NCBI RefSeq assembly: GCF_963678635.1
Contig: NC_087062.1
Coordinates: 23,890,177-23,954,176 of the forward strand
From: Symsagittifera roscoffensis
Taxonomy: Eukaryota > Xenacoelomorpha > Acoela > Convolutidae
Direction of reading: 5' to 3'
Length of the DNA stretch: 64,000 nt
Notes under the pieces: generated by a model
What the model was told of the DNA's origin: nothing
Database searches by the model: none
What the model saw: the letters and a program-made list of their open reading frames with translations, nothing else
Shown here: positions 1 through 52,193 of the stretch, piece by piece
Numbering within the stretch: position 1 is the stretch's first letter
How the letters are laid out: each line of letters starts with the position of its first letter
Translations under genes and position numbers: made by a program

Positions 1-573
1 TTGTATTTGTAAAATCTCTTCTAAGTGGAGCCACATGGCAAAAAAACCAAGTTCCATTCCGAAACCCCACCCTCTAAAGGAATTCGTTTTCTTCTCAAGT
101 TGAACTTAAGATAGTTAAGTTGACAGAACTATCCATTTACAGAACTACCAGCTGTAATTTTTCTCAGCTGCGGTCTGGCCATAGTCGGCTTTTAAATACT
201 TCCCTCTCCCATTTGGACAGCTCCCTTCCCGTCTTTGCCGAACTTTCCTTGTACATCACATAGCTTGCCATCTGCTCAATTGTCCCAAAAACTCTTTTCT
301 ACTTATACATGCAGACTTGTGGCTTCGGCCGGTGGGTTTTGCGAAGTTCCTCAAGTTGGTGTCAGACGAGCCCAATCCTACCAAGGTGGGCTAACAAACA
401 CAAGCAGTGGTTGATTGATTGATTAAACAGACATGCAAACTTATCATAGATACTATTTTGAGAGTTAACTTTACAGCATTAATCTTCTAGCTTGTTGATA
501 GGTAAAGCGGGAAGGGAGGTTAGTTTTCCCACTTATTTTAGCTGATTCAATAGTACGATTTAAGATAGAAAAC
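1..573. other. 5' flank of BLM, no gene seen
   Basis: No coding region is supported here. A short hairpin with AGCCCA/TGGGCT arms lies near 368-391. The promoter of the downstream gene may lie here, but no clear TATA box was recognised. Confidence 0.4.
541..573 (+). promoter_or_regulatory. Acceptor-like site and short 5' leader before the BLM start
   Basis: A pyrimidine-rich stretch ending in TTTTAG (535-540) lies 33 bases before the chosen ATG at 574, whose context is AACATGA. This looks like a 3' splice site for a 5' non-coding exon or a spliced leader. The ATG is supported by the conserved-looking FVFKKK that follows and by the phase match to exon 2. Confidence 0.35.
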
Positions 574-40585
<40,012 letters not shown>

Positions 40586-40788
40586 GTGGCGAAAAAAATG
40601 TCAGTGCTAAAACTCAGTTGATTGACATTTTAGATGCATTTTTTGTTTCGAATTGACCTGCTTGAATGTGTTGTTTCTGTCTAATCATTTGCAATTTAGT
40701 TTTTAGTTGAAATCTTTTTTTCATAGCTAAGCATCAAATTGAAAGTACTTCTGGGGAAAATTATAGGCAAGATAATTCTTGGGTAGTA

Positions 40789-40794
40789 AATAAA
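40789..40794 (+). terminator. Candidate BLM polyadenylation signal
   Basis: AATAAA about 205 bp after the BLM stop, followed by TGT-rich sequence. Other AATAAA hexamers occur nearby, as expected in AT-rich DNA. Confidence 0.4.
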
Positions 40795-40824
40795 TGTAAA
40801 CTAGTAAACGAAGTGAGGATACTG

Positions 40825-41160
40825 ATTCAAGTTTTTTTTTGAAGATTAAGTTTTGATCACTCTCAAATTGATTTTTCGCGGTTCGAATTTTGATTTCTTT
40901 TGCTGAAAAAATTAAGCTCTCCCTCCAACTACGAATGTGCAAATGGCGCGAAAAACTCTTGAATGACTTGAAGACTTCAAATCGAAATAAAAAACTACCT
41001 ATTGATCCAGTTTTCTAAATTTTCTCAAAAGAATTCTCAAGGTCAGTTAAATGAAGAATGAGCCAATCATGTAAGGTTCTTCCAACTCTAAAAGCTTAAA
41101 TTGATTTTTTTTTCGATTATTTTTCAGTTCCCTTGAGTTCACTGTGTTAATGTTTGGCTA
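40825..41160 (+). repeat. R1 repeat, diverged copy
   Basis: Has GATTAAGTTTTGATCACTCT, TTTTTCGCGGTTCGAATTTT, ACTACCTATTGATCCAGTTT and AATCATGTAAGGTTCTTCCA, then a distal TTGGCTATGTTTTAG. Confidence 0.5.
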
Positions 41161-41550
41161 TGTTTTAGTTTAAGGTCATTTGAAAATTGTTCACGGTCAT
41201 GGGCTCATTAAAAACCACTTAAAACCAAAAAGTTGAACTTTGTCCAGATTTTGATACTTTGTTTATTTTTGCATCATCAGCGAAAGTGTTTTGAGAATCA
41301 CCTTACATAATTCTAAACTGTTAAGTGATCAAGGTATTGTTTAAGGAACATTTAGAGAGTAAATTTCGATCAAAGAGGAAGGACATGGAAATTTCGACCT
41401 TGGTGGCAGAATTTAAATCGAGTGGAGTTAAACTAGTTCGAAGATTTAAAGGCTTGAAAGCGCTAAGGTTCATTCGAATGTTTTAGTCATTGTTACTTGT
41501 TTTATCATATACTGTGGTTCGATTATAAACACGCATTGCCCGGCTTTCAG

Positions 41551-41675
41551 AATTATTTCGAAAGTTTCTTAGAAGCTTATACAGCCAGGAGCGGACAGGC
41601 AACTGCAACACAACCAAGCGAAAGAAAGACATTTATTGTTGTTTCAAGGAGAACTGTTAGCGTTCCGAAACACAG
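41551..41675 (+). CDS. Possible orphan exon
   Basis: A 125-bp open segment between an acceptor (CCGGCTTTCAG) and a donor (CACAG|GTAACA). Its reading starts NYFESFLEAYTARSGQATAT and ends SVPKHR. Composition is more exon-like than its surroundings. Its exit phase (2) does not match the SLC26 exon start, and no partner exon was found. It could be an alternative 3' exon of BLM, part of an unseen gene, or chance. Confidence 0.2.
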
Positions 41676-41849
41676 GTAACAATGAACTAAATTAAAACAA
41701 CAAAAAATTTTGGGGATTTTTCTTCGAATGTGGATCTACTGTTTTGCTATGTTAACAGTTGTCAGAAAATTGTAAAATATTTCACAGCTCGTCTACTGTT
41801 GTTTTGTTTCATTTGTGTTGCTTTCAGGTGAAATAAGTTTCTATCGGGA

Positions 41850-42075
41850 TAAGTTTGTGTTATCATACGAGCAAACTTTTTAAAAACCTAAGTCGCACAT
41901 TTTCACAATCGATGGTAGCATGTCATTGTTCTGCTCAAAATCTTTTAAATAGAATTCAATACTGCTTCTCAAATACAATAATTGAATAAAACACGATGGA
42001 CGATCCTTAGGTTAGTGGAGTAGGTACGTAGCTCGCATTCTTCCTGGTTCGAAGCCACTAGTCTGCTAAATATTT
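41850..42075 (+). repeat. SINE-like element with tRNA-like head
   Basis: Opens TTTGTGTTATCATACGAGC and AAACCTAAGTCGCACATTTT (composite-family start). Contains TTAGGTTAGTGGAGTAGG (A-box-like) and CTTCCTGGTTCGAAGCC (B-box-like), then a T-run. Confidence 0.45.
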
Positions 42076-42109
42076 TTTACTTTTCGTAGCATCTTCAACT
42101 ACGTATTGA

Positions 42110-42600
42110 TATTTACACTAGTCAGTATTTTTTTCCAACTAAGTTGCAAGTATTGGTTTTTTGATAGCATGTGCTTTGACATTCGATTAGGAATAAGTTA
42201 ACACAATTGATGCAATTGTAATTCATCAAATGAACCGAAAAAAAGCTATTTGTTTCAATCAACGGTACAATAATAAAGACTCGATTTCAGAATATTTCCA
42301 AGTCAACATATGAACAAATTTCGAAAACAGTATAATTTATACAAAGTTCAGCTTAATGCTTTCCAATTTATTGCATGGAAAATGTAGATGCCTTCAGTTT
42401 GCTCTATTCCAAAGTATTACAAGCAAAATTGTCACTATTCGTTTTGGTGTCACTTTTGCAACATCAGATTAACAATTGATTATCATTATCAGCTGCTCTA
42501 TTTGAGGCTAGAGGTAGTAAATTGTCAAGGGCCCGCGGCGCAGATGCAAAGACAAGGTACTCTAAGCCTCCTGGTCGTAGGATTGAATTGTTTTTTTTGT
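42110..42600 (+). repeat. Composite SINE-like element, type S3
   Basis: Matches 35985-36475: CCAACTAAGTTGCAAGTATT, GCATGTGCTTTGACATTCGA, ATGAACCGAAAAAAAGCTAT, then a tRNA-like segment beginning AAGGGCCCGCGGCGCAGATG. A tail resembling the family hairpin (AAGCTCAGCTTCACCTCGAT) follows near 42627. Confidence 0.55.
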
Positions 42601-42664
42601 CGTTTTCTCGCAGGTGTTAGCCAAGCTCAGCTTCACCTCGATGTTTTTTGATGTTTATCAGCGA

Positions 42665-44040
42665 GCTAAAAGATTACAAAAAAAGGTGTCAAATATTAAA
42701 TGACAAAACCGATCTTTCTGACTCTTAGCACATTTTTTTATTTTGAATTCACAATTTGTCTATTCTCATCTATTTTTGGTATCTAAAGTTTGTAACCTCA
42801 TTCAGTGGCAAAACTCACCTTTTTTTGAGCATGAAAAAAAAACGCGGAAGCAGTTTTCACAATATTTTCCGGCAAATTGTGATGCAAATGTAATATTTCC
42901 TAGACTGAAAAGCTATTTAATAATTGACTCTATTTCCTTTCATCATGCAAACATCATTTCATGATCCAACGAGTAACTTGACTAGATTAATTTTTGATGA
43001 TGGCATATGTTTGTCAATAGCTAATGATTTGACTAGCGTTTTTGCATAAAAATCGGATTATTGGAAGAAAAATTTTACTGGTGTGAAAAAAAGGTTTGTC
43101 TTAAATCTTCTGATAGAAAAAATATCTTTATAAACCTAAAGAAGTTTTTTCCCAGCAAATTGATAGGCCAACCTGTATTTGAATATAGAAAAAGCTAAAT
43201 TCCAATCTATTTTTGTGATATTTTTGCGTTATCGTAAATCTGAGACCCTTCGTGAGTTCTTAAGTGAACTGTTAGCTTTCATCAGTTTTATCGAATCCGG
43301 GGTTAGATTTTGATTTCATGTCATGAATTTTAGGCTTGTAATGTACTCTTTGGGATTTTTTGCTATGAAAAAAAAATAAAATAGAGTTAAATTGAAAAAG
43401 TTTTTAGTGGGCTAATTTTGAAAATTGGTAAATTATTGTTCCGGTTAATTTTCAAATGCAATCCTCCATCGGCGACTAAAAATTATCTGTTTTTTTTTGC
43501 GCAAAATCAAAACCCTTTTTTAAACTATAGATCGATCTGAGTAATATATCATAAGGAACGTTTTTAGTCATTAAGAAAAGTCAGCTATTAGTCAAAAACG
43601 GTCATCTCAAAAAAGTACAAAAGGGGACCCTTTGGGTCGAAAGGGGGTCGAATTCCTGAAGAAGGGCGTCCGCCCCCCCCCCCCCGCCTTCCCTCCATAA
43701 ATCCGCCTATGCTTACTAGGCATTTTTAGATTAAATATTCTTCAGTTAAGCAATGAGTGCTTTATATTCTGTTACAAACGGCCCTTAAATTTGTTCAAAT
43801 TAGTTGAGTTCTTTTCATTTAATGCTTCCAGAGTTTCTTGACGTTTTCTCTTTTTAAAAAAATCAAAAATCAGGTTTCAAATTTGTACCGAAGATAGTTA
43901 GTTTTATGATAACTTGTGGTCAATTTTTTTTTTTTGCTACTAGAAAGATTGATTTTTATCGATTGAAAATTCTGTTCGTGATTTTCGATAGTTTATTGAT
44001 GATTTTTATTTTTCAGATGATATTTAATAATTTTTTTTTC
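42665..44040. other. AT-rich spacer
   Basis: No gene recognised. A C-run of about 13 (43675-43686) sits in a locally GC-rich patch (43625-43710) that ends CTCCATAAATCCGCCTATGC, probably a fragment of an unclassified repeat. Confidence 0.4.
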
Positions 44041-44060
44041 AAAATAAAGTAAAAATAAGA

Positions 44061-44135
44061 AAACCCCTTTGGGGATCGAACCCGCAATTTATTGATTTCT
44101 AGTCACAAATATATCTTCTAAGCTACAGCTTCTGA
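44061..44135 (-). repeat. tRNA-like element
   Basis: On the minus strand GCTGTAGCTTAGAAGATATA (A-box-like) and TTGCGGGTTCGATCCCCAA (near-perfect B box) are spaced as in a tRNA gene. The anticodon and T stems pair poorly, so I take it as a SINE head or tRNA pseudogene. Confidence 0.4.
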
Positions 44136-45469
44136 AACTACTGCTAAAAGTTGATAACACTTAACGTGGGTCCCCAATTAAAAACTTTATAGTAGCTTTC
44201 TCAATAGAGCTCATTTTTAAACCGATTGCCCCTGGAATTTCAGTTTTATTCTATATAAAGATTCTGAAAAAAAACTTCATACAACTTGTATTTCAAAGAT
44301 TCAGCAATGATTATCTACGAAAGTTCAACCCTAGAATGTAATGACATGGAGTTTCAAAAAGTTTTTTTATCAAAGATATATCAGAAAATTGAAAACAATT
44401 ATTCTGGTAATTAGTTCTCCTTAAAGTTGAAGAACGAGTAACAATGCTCTAGACATCACTCGCATAATGTTTTTTAAACTTCTCGGTTGTAAGCAATTGA
44501 CTGCTCTGAATGTTGCACTATTTTTCTAGTTTTTGTTTTTTTTTGCACCGCCGTAATAATGCTTTCCTCAATATTTTTACGCTTGATATTAGCAGGCAAA
44601 ATCAAGTTTTTTTTATTTGATTAGTTTAGATAACAGAATCAGCGCTCGCTTTTTTCCGTTAAATCAAACTGTTTTTTTATACATTTATGTTTAAGCCTAA
44701 TTTTTTCCGTGCGCTGCTACAAGTAAAGAAACTTTCCGAAATTTATTTTTTGAACAAGAACCCGACTTCCCCGTTTTTAAGAGAAGTGAAATAAATTGAT
44801 TGGATTATTGTGGTCTATATAATTGTTACCATGTTGCTCTCAGAAAAGAAAATGACTTTAAAATGATCTTAAATCGATTTTTTTTTCAAAAAAATAATGC
44901 ATTATTATTCAAGTGGAATCTGCAATAATGGATTAAATAGTAAATAGACAATCAAATAAAATGGATTTTTTCTTTTTCCTTGTTTAGCTTCGTTTTTCAA
45001 ACGCATAAGAAAATATGAATTGACAATGAAACACTTTCCAGAACAAAAAATGAAAATCATGTATTGCAAAGGATTTAAGAAATGTTCGTCATATTGATCT
45101 TGGGCATAAAATTTAAAATGACAAATCGATCACTTTTTTTGACATGGGAATTGAAGTCGCGGGAACAATTGTGAAACATGCGTGGTATGCTCAAAACCGC
45201 TAATCCAGAAGTTTCATGGTATAAGTCATTTTTTCAAAGCTGTACGTCATGTCACGTTGACCTCAAGTCGTTCGACACATGATTATTCCAACTATTCCAT
45301 GGCTTTTGGTCGCTGAAGTCTCATCTATTCAACTGTTCCCCACACAGAACACGCGAAAACAAAATCATTTAAACCAGCGAAAGGGGAAAATAATAAATTA
45401 AATGAATCCTAACAGCTCAAAAATTTGCGCAAAATTGCCTTAACATAAAAGTCTAACGACAGAAAGAGA

Positions 45470-46058
45470 CATTAGTGGCGCGACTTAAGACTTGGGCCGC
45501 GCGACTTGAGAAAAGTTTTCAGTGGCGCGTCCTAAAAATTTTAGACTTAAGAAAAGACGTTAGCGACGCGATCTAGAAATTTATGCGGCGCGAAATATGA
45601 TAAAATTAGTGGCGCGACTTCGGAGAAAGTTTTAGCGGCGTGATTTAAGAAAACACTTTAGCAGCGTTATCTAAAAAAACGTTTTAGCGGCTCCACATAC
45701 AAATTAGATTAGCGGCGCGGCTCCAAATACTTTAGCAGCGCGACTCAAAATTTTGGCTGCGCGACTTGAATACAGATTTTGGTGCAGCGCATTAGAAAGT
45801 CTTAGCGGCGCACTTGAGAAAAAGATATTGACGGCGCAACTTAAGAAAAACTCTCGTGACGCGCATCATGAAATAAATTTAGCGGCACGACTTAAGAGAC
45901 AATTTCAGCAGCGTGACTTCAGAGCGAAGCGATTTGAAAACTTTGGCGGCGCAAGGTAAGATAAAAATTTTTGCAGTACGATTTTTTTTTGCAGTGAGAC
46001 TTAAAATTTTGGACGCGCGATTTGAGAAAAAAATTACTGGCGCCCCTTAGTAGGTTTT
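45470..46058. repeat. GC-rich degenerate minisatellite, left block
   Basis: Units of roughly 30-40 bp around a core AGCGGCGCGACTTAAGAAAA, heavily varied. The GC-rich core contrasts with the AT-rich surroundings. The same array resumes at 47365 after the LINE fragment. Confidence 0.85.
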
Positions 46059-47163
46059 AGTGGCTTCTGATGTTATATACAGAAAATTAGAACAAGGAGA
46101 ATTACCTGTCACACTAGTTTTAGATTTTGCAAAAGTTTTCGACTCTATTAGCCATAACATCATTTTATACAAGCTTGCCAAAAAGGCTTCAACCCTGACT
46201 GTTTCTTCCATTTTTTGCATCTTATCTCACAAACAAAAAACAAATAATTTTTATTCGTAATACATTGTCTCATTCCCGCAATATAACGAGTGGTGGTCCA
46301 CAGGGATCATTTTTTGCAGTTTTCTTGTTTTCTTAAACTATTAACGATATGTCAGAAATTATTGACAACCCTTCCTTTTAATATGCTGACGATACCAAAA
46401 TTCTTGAAAGTTGGTTTGACTTTTCTTCGATTCAAACAGATTTAAACAATGTAAACACCTGGGCAGCAGAAAACAGAATTGACTTCAACTTTGACAAGTT
46501 TGAACTAATTAGATTTCAAAAAACAAACAAGCGAAGAGCAAATAAGCGATCTTTTAGCTATTGATGGAGAACAATTAATTTTAAAATACACGGCGAAAGA
46601 CCTTGGTGTTTGGTGCAATTTCAAAATGTCATGGATATACCACATCAGAGAAAGGCTTAAGAAAGCAAACATGCAATTTAATTACATCAGAAGATCTTCG
46701 CCAAACTCACTGAGTAGCTCTGTTCGGTTTTCGCTTTTTAAAAGTTGCATACTATTTTTCCAAGCATCTCCAGTTTGATTTGCGACTAAAAGTCAATGTA
46801 AGCGAATAGAAAAATTTCAACGGTGATGCATAAATTCGCGTTACAAAAATATATTGAATGACGAGGATTTTGTTTTTACTTGAACAAAAGCAAACTATTG
46901 CCAATTTCACTGACGTTATTTGAAAACGATTTAATTTCGCTGAATAACATTTTTAATAACGAGTTGTCGATAAATTTTCTTGATTTTTGGTCAATCGACA
47001 AGGGCACGGATTCAAATCGAACTGGAAACAAGACGTTTTTGAGAAAACCAATAATAACACGGAGCAGACTTTGTGAAAATTTCTTTTACCGTGTCGCAGA
47101 AATGTCAAAACTCTCGCGAGATCGAATTATTTGCCTGGCTATGATCCTTTTCAAGAACCTATA
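46059..47163 (+). pseudogene. CR1/L2-like non-LTR retrotransposon, reverse transcriptase fragment
   Basis: Broken open blocks. LVLDFAKVFDSISHN (about 46114-46158) is the RT palm segment with the first catalytic Asp. TSGGPQGS (about 46285-46308) is the conserved P-Q-G loop. YADD (46382-46393) is the catalytic YXDD box. LNNVNTWAAENRIDFNFDKF follows, as in CR1/L2/Jockey-type elements. The block 46880-47164 (LLPISLTLFENDLISLNNIF, later ENFFYRVAEMSKL) is the usual C-terminal region of such ORF2 proteins. Several stops and frame changes are present, and the endonuclease part is missing. It lies inside the minisatellite. Confidence 0.8.
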
Positions 47164-47364
47164 ATCTTAAAAAAAATTACAAAAATTCTATAAACCTGTT
47201 GATGGTTGACAAACTACAAACCTTTAAATACTCGATTTATCCAAAGTCAAGGTTCTTAAGTTTATTTTACTAGTTTGTTATCAATGACGAAGAGCAACTA
47301 ATCCCCGCGTTGCAGGCTGGAATCTTTTTTTTATTATGATAATTTTTTCTTGGGAAAAATTTCA

Positions 47365-47935
47365 GAGGGCTCGACTTAAAAAAAAAGACTTTAGCGGCAC
47401 AAATTTAAATTTTTGGCGGCGACGAACAAGATTTTGTTATCCGATTTTAGAAAAGATTTCAGCGTCATGACTTACGAAAAGTCTCAGCGGCTCAAAAACA
47501 CTATAGAATTCAGCGGTACGGCTAAAAACAATCTAAAGGCGCGGCCTAAAATTTAGCGGCGCCAATTAAAAAATTTGCGGCGCATCCTAGAAAAAAAATT
47601 TAGCGGCGCATCCTAGAAAAAAAAATTTTGCGGCGCGACTTCAGGAATTATTTTAGCGGCGCAACTTCAGAGAAAGTTGAGCGACGCGGTTTGAAAAATT
47701 TCGCGGCGCGACTTAAGAAATATTTTCAACGGCACGACTTCAGAGAAAATTTTAGCGGCGCGACCTAAGAAAAAACTTTAGCGGTGCGGCTCAAGAATTG
47801 AATTTGGTCGTGCGACTTAAGTAAAATTTTAGCGGCGCGACTTTAAAAAAACTCAAGCAGATAGACATAGGAAAAAAAATTAGCGGCGCTACTTCAGAGA
47901 AAGTTTCGGAGGCGCGAAATAGGAAATGACGTCAA
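47365..47935. repeat. GC-rich degenerate minisatellite, right block
   Basis: Continues the AGCGGCGCGACTTNAGAAAA-type array of 45470-46058 in the same orientation. This supports insertion of the LINE fragment into one array, or capture of the fragment by it. Confidence 0.85.
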
Positions 47936-48779
47936 TTTTTTTGTGATTCGTTTGATTTAGCCATTCGATAATTATATTAAAAATTATCGCTGCTTCTGCA
48001 ATACGCAGGATCTTAGATAGACAACCCAGCCTGTAGTCCGTTTTCCTTATTTGTCCACATTTCAGACAGTTGTTTTTTTGAGCAAAGCTCTTTTTTGCAG
48101 CTCGAAATTTTTTTCTATTGCGTCAAAAATTTCCACGTGGTACCTTTCTACAGCCAAAACTGCTCAAGTATTGGTGGACTGGGGGTCAAACGCGAGTAGG
48201 CTAGGGGTCAAACGCGAGCTCATCATCGTCATACACTATTATTGCCATGGCAGCGGAAAAATCCACAATCTAATAATTTTAATGTGAACGCCTTACCACT
48301 GGATTTTGCCTTCTTTTAACAAGGAAAATTTAAAAAACCTAAAAAAACCAATCATAAGCCAAATCGCGAAAAATCGAGTTTGAGAAAGATTAAAATCTAA
48401 AATTGTTTTTGAAAAGAAAGCAAATGAAAAAAAACCTTAAGATTAACAACAATTAATAGCAAACTTTCATAAATCAACCCGCCTTTTTGTCCTTTATCGC
48501 AAGTTGAGGTGCTCGACTTTTTTTTTGAATTTGAAAGTCGGGCAAGTGCACTTTTGCGACTAAAATATTGCGATCGATAAGCAATTTTAAGTCAAACACA
48601 GCGTCAAAACATACCCGATTTCGGCCGAGAGAGTCAAAACATACTTAATTTTGACCAAGAAAGTCAAAACATAGGTTGAACACAGTAGAACACAGTTGAA
48701 CACAGTTTGCATTCTTTTTTACTTTTTCTCCCAATGCTAATGTACAAAAAACAGTAATTAATTGATAAATCATTAAGAG
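47936..48779. other. Spacer, nothing recognised
   Basis: AT-rich. A short threefold repeat AGTCAAAACATAC (near 48600-48670) and GAACACAGTTGAACACAGTT (near 48685) are present. Confidence 0.4.
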
Positions 48780-50640
48780 CAGAAAACTGTACAAATACGG
48801 CAATTGATATGAAAAATTAAAACACGGAGTACTCTGTCTATTTAAATAAACACGTAAATATGTTTGGTTAAGTTTTTCAAAAATAATCCGCCTTGATCAA
48901 CTTCAGGCGGAAAACCTGAAGTTGATCAATTTGTGTATATTTGGCCCTATTCAATCGTAAAATCGACGATTTTGAATACTTGTTTTCATCAGTTTGTAAC
49001 CCGTTCACTAAATTAAATTGTAGTAACAATTTACAAAAAAAACAAGTTGATCTTTTGTGTATTTATATAACACGTATATAGGTCAATTTCGGTTCAATTT
49101 TTAAAAAAAAACTTCGGAAAAAATTGAACTTGATCAATTTATGTATAATTTGTTCTATTCATTCGTAATCAAGACGACTCTGAATACTTGTTTTCATCAA
49201 TTTATGACCCGTTTGGTAAATCATTTTGTAGCGTATACAAGTTCGGTCAATTTTTTTTTCAAAAAAAAATTTTGATCAACTTTTGTATAAATTGTTCTAT
49301 TCAATCGTAAAACCGACAATTCTGAATACTTCCTTTCATCAATTAGTACATCAAATTGTTATATCAATTTGAAATGAAAAAAAAATACAGAGATATTTTT
49401 CTGTATTTATATAAACACTTATATAGGTTTGGTTGAGTTTTTTTTAAATGAAACTTCGAAAAAACTTGAAGTTGATCAAATTATGTATAATTGGTTCTAT
49501 TCATTCATAAAATCGACTATTTTGAATAGATCTTTTCAACAAATTGTAACCCGTTTAGTAAATCAAATTGTTATATCAATTTGAAATGAACAAAAACACA
49601 GAGATGTTTTGTGTATTTATACCCCTTTATACAAACACGTATATAGGTTCGGTGGAAGTTTTCAGAACACATTTCGGAAGATAATTTTCCGTACGATCAG
49701 TTTATGTATAGTTTGATCTACTCAATCGTAATATTGACGATTTCGAATATTTGTTTTCATCAATTTGTAGCCCGTTAATAAATCAAATCGTAATATCAGT
49801 TTGAAATGAAAAAAAAACAGGGAGATCTTTTGCGTATTTATATAAACACCTATATAACTTCGTTCAAAAAATTTTTTTAAAGTAAACTTGAGAAAAAACT
49901 TGACCTTGATCAATTTGCGTATAAATTGTTCTATGCATTCGCAATATCGACGATGCTGAATACTTGTTTTCATCAGTTTGTGATCCGTTTGCTAGATCAA
50001 AGTTAAAATCAATTTGAGATAAAAAAAACCAGAGACTTTTTGTGTTTTTTATAAACACATAAATAGGTTTTAAACAATTTTAAAAAAAAAACTTCGGAAA
50101 AAACTTGAAACTGATCAATTTATTTTATAATATTTTCTATTCATTCGTAATGTTGACGATTCTGAATACTTTTTCTCATCAAATTGTAACCCGTTTAGTA
50201 AACAAAATGTAATAAGTTTGAAAGGAAAAAAAAAACAGGGAGATCTTCTGTGTATTTATATAACAGGTATATAGGTTGGGCTAAGTTTTTAAAAAAAAAC
50301 TTCGAAAAAAAACTTGAAATTGATCAATTTATGTAGATCTTTTTCTATGTATTCGTAATATCAACGATTCGGAATAATTGGTTTCATCAATTCCTGACCC
50401 ATTTAGTAAACCAAAAAATCATATCATATTGAAATAAAAAAAATACACGTTTTTTTTGTGTATTTATATAATCATGTATATAGGTTCGGTAAAGTTTTTT
50501 GAAATCAAACTTCGGAAAAAAACTTTAACTTGATCAGTTGATCAATTTATGTATAATTTGGTCTATTGATTCGCAATATCGACGATTCTGAATAGTGGTT
50601 TTCATCAATTTGTAACACGTTTGGTAATACAATTTTTCTG
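48780..50640. repeat. Satellite of about 160-220 bp, nine diverged units
   Basis: The phrase GACGATTCTGAATACTTG or close variants recurs near 48965, 49153, 49313, 49513, 49735, 49948, 50154, 50362 and 50580. Around each are TTGATCAATTTATGTATAAT, TCATCAATTTGTAACCCGTT, GAAATGAAAAAAAAACA and a TATAAACACGTATATAGGTT segment. Older and more diverged than the 279-bp satellite. Confidence 0.9.
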
Positions 50641-51518
50641 CTCTTGCACCCTTTCTAATCGCAAACTTCTGCTCTGTGACCCCCTTTCACTTTAAAAACT
50701 TGGTTGATATACACCTGGTCTTTATATTCTGCGCACGGCGATCACTAACACGTTTTTGAGGCGTACGAACAAAAGGGTACGTTAGGGCAAAAATAAGCGG
50801 GTTCGAAATAGTTTTTTTTCAATTTCATGTGAAAAAAAGTTAAAATATGATATCAGTGTTTCATTGATGATTTAGTAGTTTAACGAGCAGCACTACAAAA
50901 CAGTTGAGGTCAAAAATTTTGGCCGCTATGGGCAGTTAAAATGGTGGGTCTTTTGCACTAAACGGCCCAAAATCAATTTTTCTATATCGTAAGTTGAAAT
51001 ATTTGCGTTTGAATCTGATTGGCTAACTTTAGCCAATCAAATTCAACCAACTCAGTCAGGCACTCCGATCAACACTTCCAACAAATAAAAAATAAGCCGT
51101 AATTACCGAAAAGGTGGAACTTTGTAAAAATAATCAAATTAGTTTCTGCAACTGGATCTCGTTAACGATATCCCTCCCTCGGGAATCTAGGAACAACTCT
51201 CCACCATATAAAGAAAAAAATCAACGATTAAGCATATGAGAATTTTATACTTACTAACAAATCTTTTAAGATATAGTTAAAGAGATCCGTACAACCTTGC
51301 CCAGACAAAAAAAATCAAAATGGCTTGACAAAACAAAAATTCTGAACTGTTTATCTATTCGGCTAATAATTTTATTGGATCAGGATCTACTTAAGAATTT
51401 TCCCCCTATGGTATTTCAACCCCAATAAATAAATACATAAAATTAGCGTAAGTGCTTGTATCGAGAATTCCAACTTTGCTGCATTCTGATTGGTCGAAAA
51501 ATCGACAATTTTGATCTT

Positions 51519-51563
51519 CTTAACAATCTCTCCTCCTTTCCTGAAGGAGGGGAGATTGTTAAG
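51519..51563. repeat. Perfect-looking hairpin in the foldback cluster
   Basis: Arms CTTAACAATCTCTCCTCCTT (51519-51538) and 51544-51563 pair at 19 of 20 positions around a 5-base loop; weaker pairing continues outward through GATCT. Confidence 0.85.
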
Positions 51564-51996
51564 TAGATCCATTTTAACTGCTTGAAAATTCAATTGGGCT
51601 CTTTTGCACTCCCCCTTGAATATTGTAGTTTAAAAACTAACTTACCAACTAACTAATATAATCACAGTAAGACAATTGTAGAAACTGAAAATTTGAAATG
51701 TGGGGGAGTAGGAAAGAGCGGAAATAGCAAGAAAATGTCGATGGAACTTGATTGGTTAATTCGCCAATCAGATTCAACCACATTCATTTCAGTTTAAGAC
51801 ATGTAGAACTAATGATTTTATGCCGTTTAGTGCAGAAGACTCAAAATGCTTTATGGTTTTTCCGAATAAAAAACAATCTACAATTTTTTATGGTACATAA
51901 TTCGGATTTTGTTAACTCCCCCCCCCTTTGGACCCTGTTAACTATCCCCCCCCTATGCATGTATTTTTTTGACAGACATTTCTGTATAAAATATGC

Positions 51997-52193
51997 ATCA
52001 TTACGATGCCAAACTGTGCATTGTGAGGGGATTCCGCAACAAGGACGCTCCTTTTGTTCTTCTTTTGTTCTTTACTTTCCTTTGATCATTCCGACAAAAT
52101 TTTAACATGTTTAAAGACTTGTCTCTGGAATCCAGGAACACACAGACACAAAAATGTGCGCCTATCCAGTGCACAGTTTGGCCTCGTAATGAT
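51997..52193. repeat. Small MITE-like element with 24-bp inverted ends
   Basis: ATCATTACGATGCCAAACTG at the left and its complement (CAGTTTTGG-type, ending CTCGTAATGAT) at the right, 197 bp in all. No coding capacity. Confidence 0.6.

Noticed and set aside
44061-44135. Functional tRNA gene on the minus strand
   Set aside because: The B box is excellent but the anticodon and T stems pair badly; more likely a SINE head or pseudogene.
51752-52105. 117-codon frame in the foldback cluster
   Set aside because: It spans several MITE-like pieces and C-runs, and no domain is visible.
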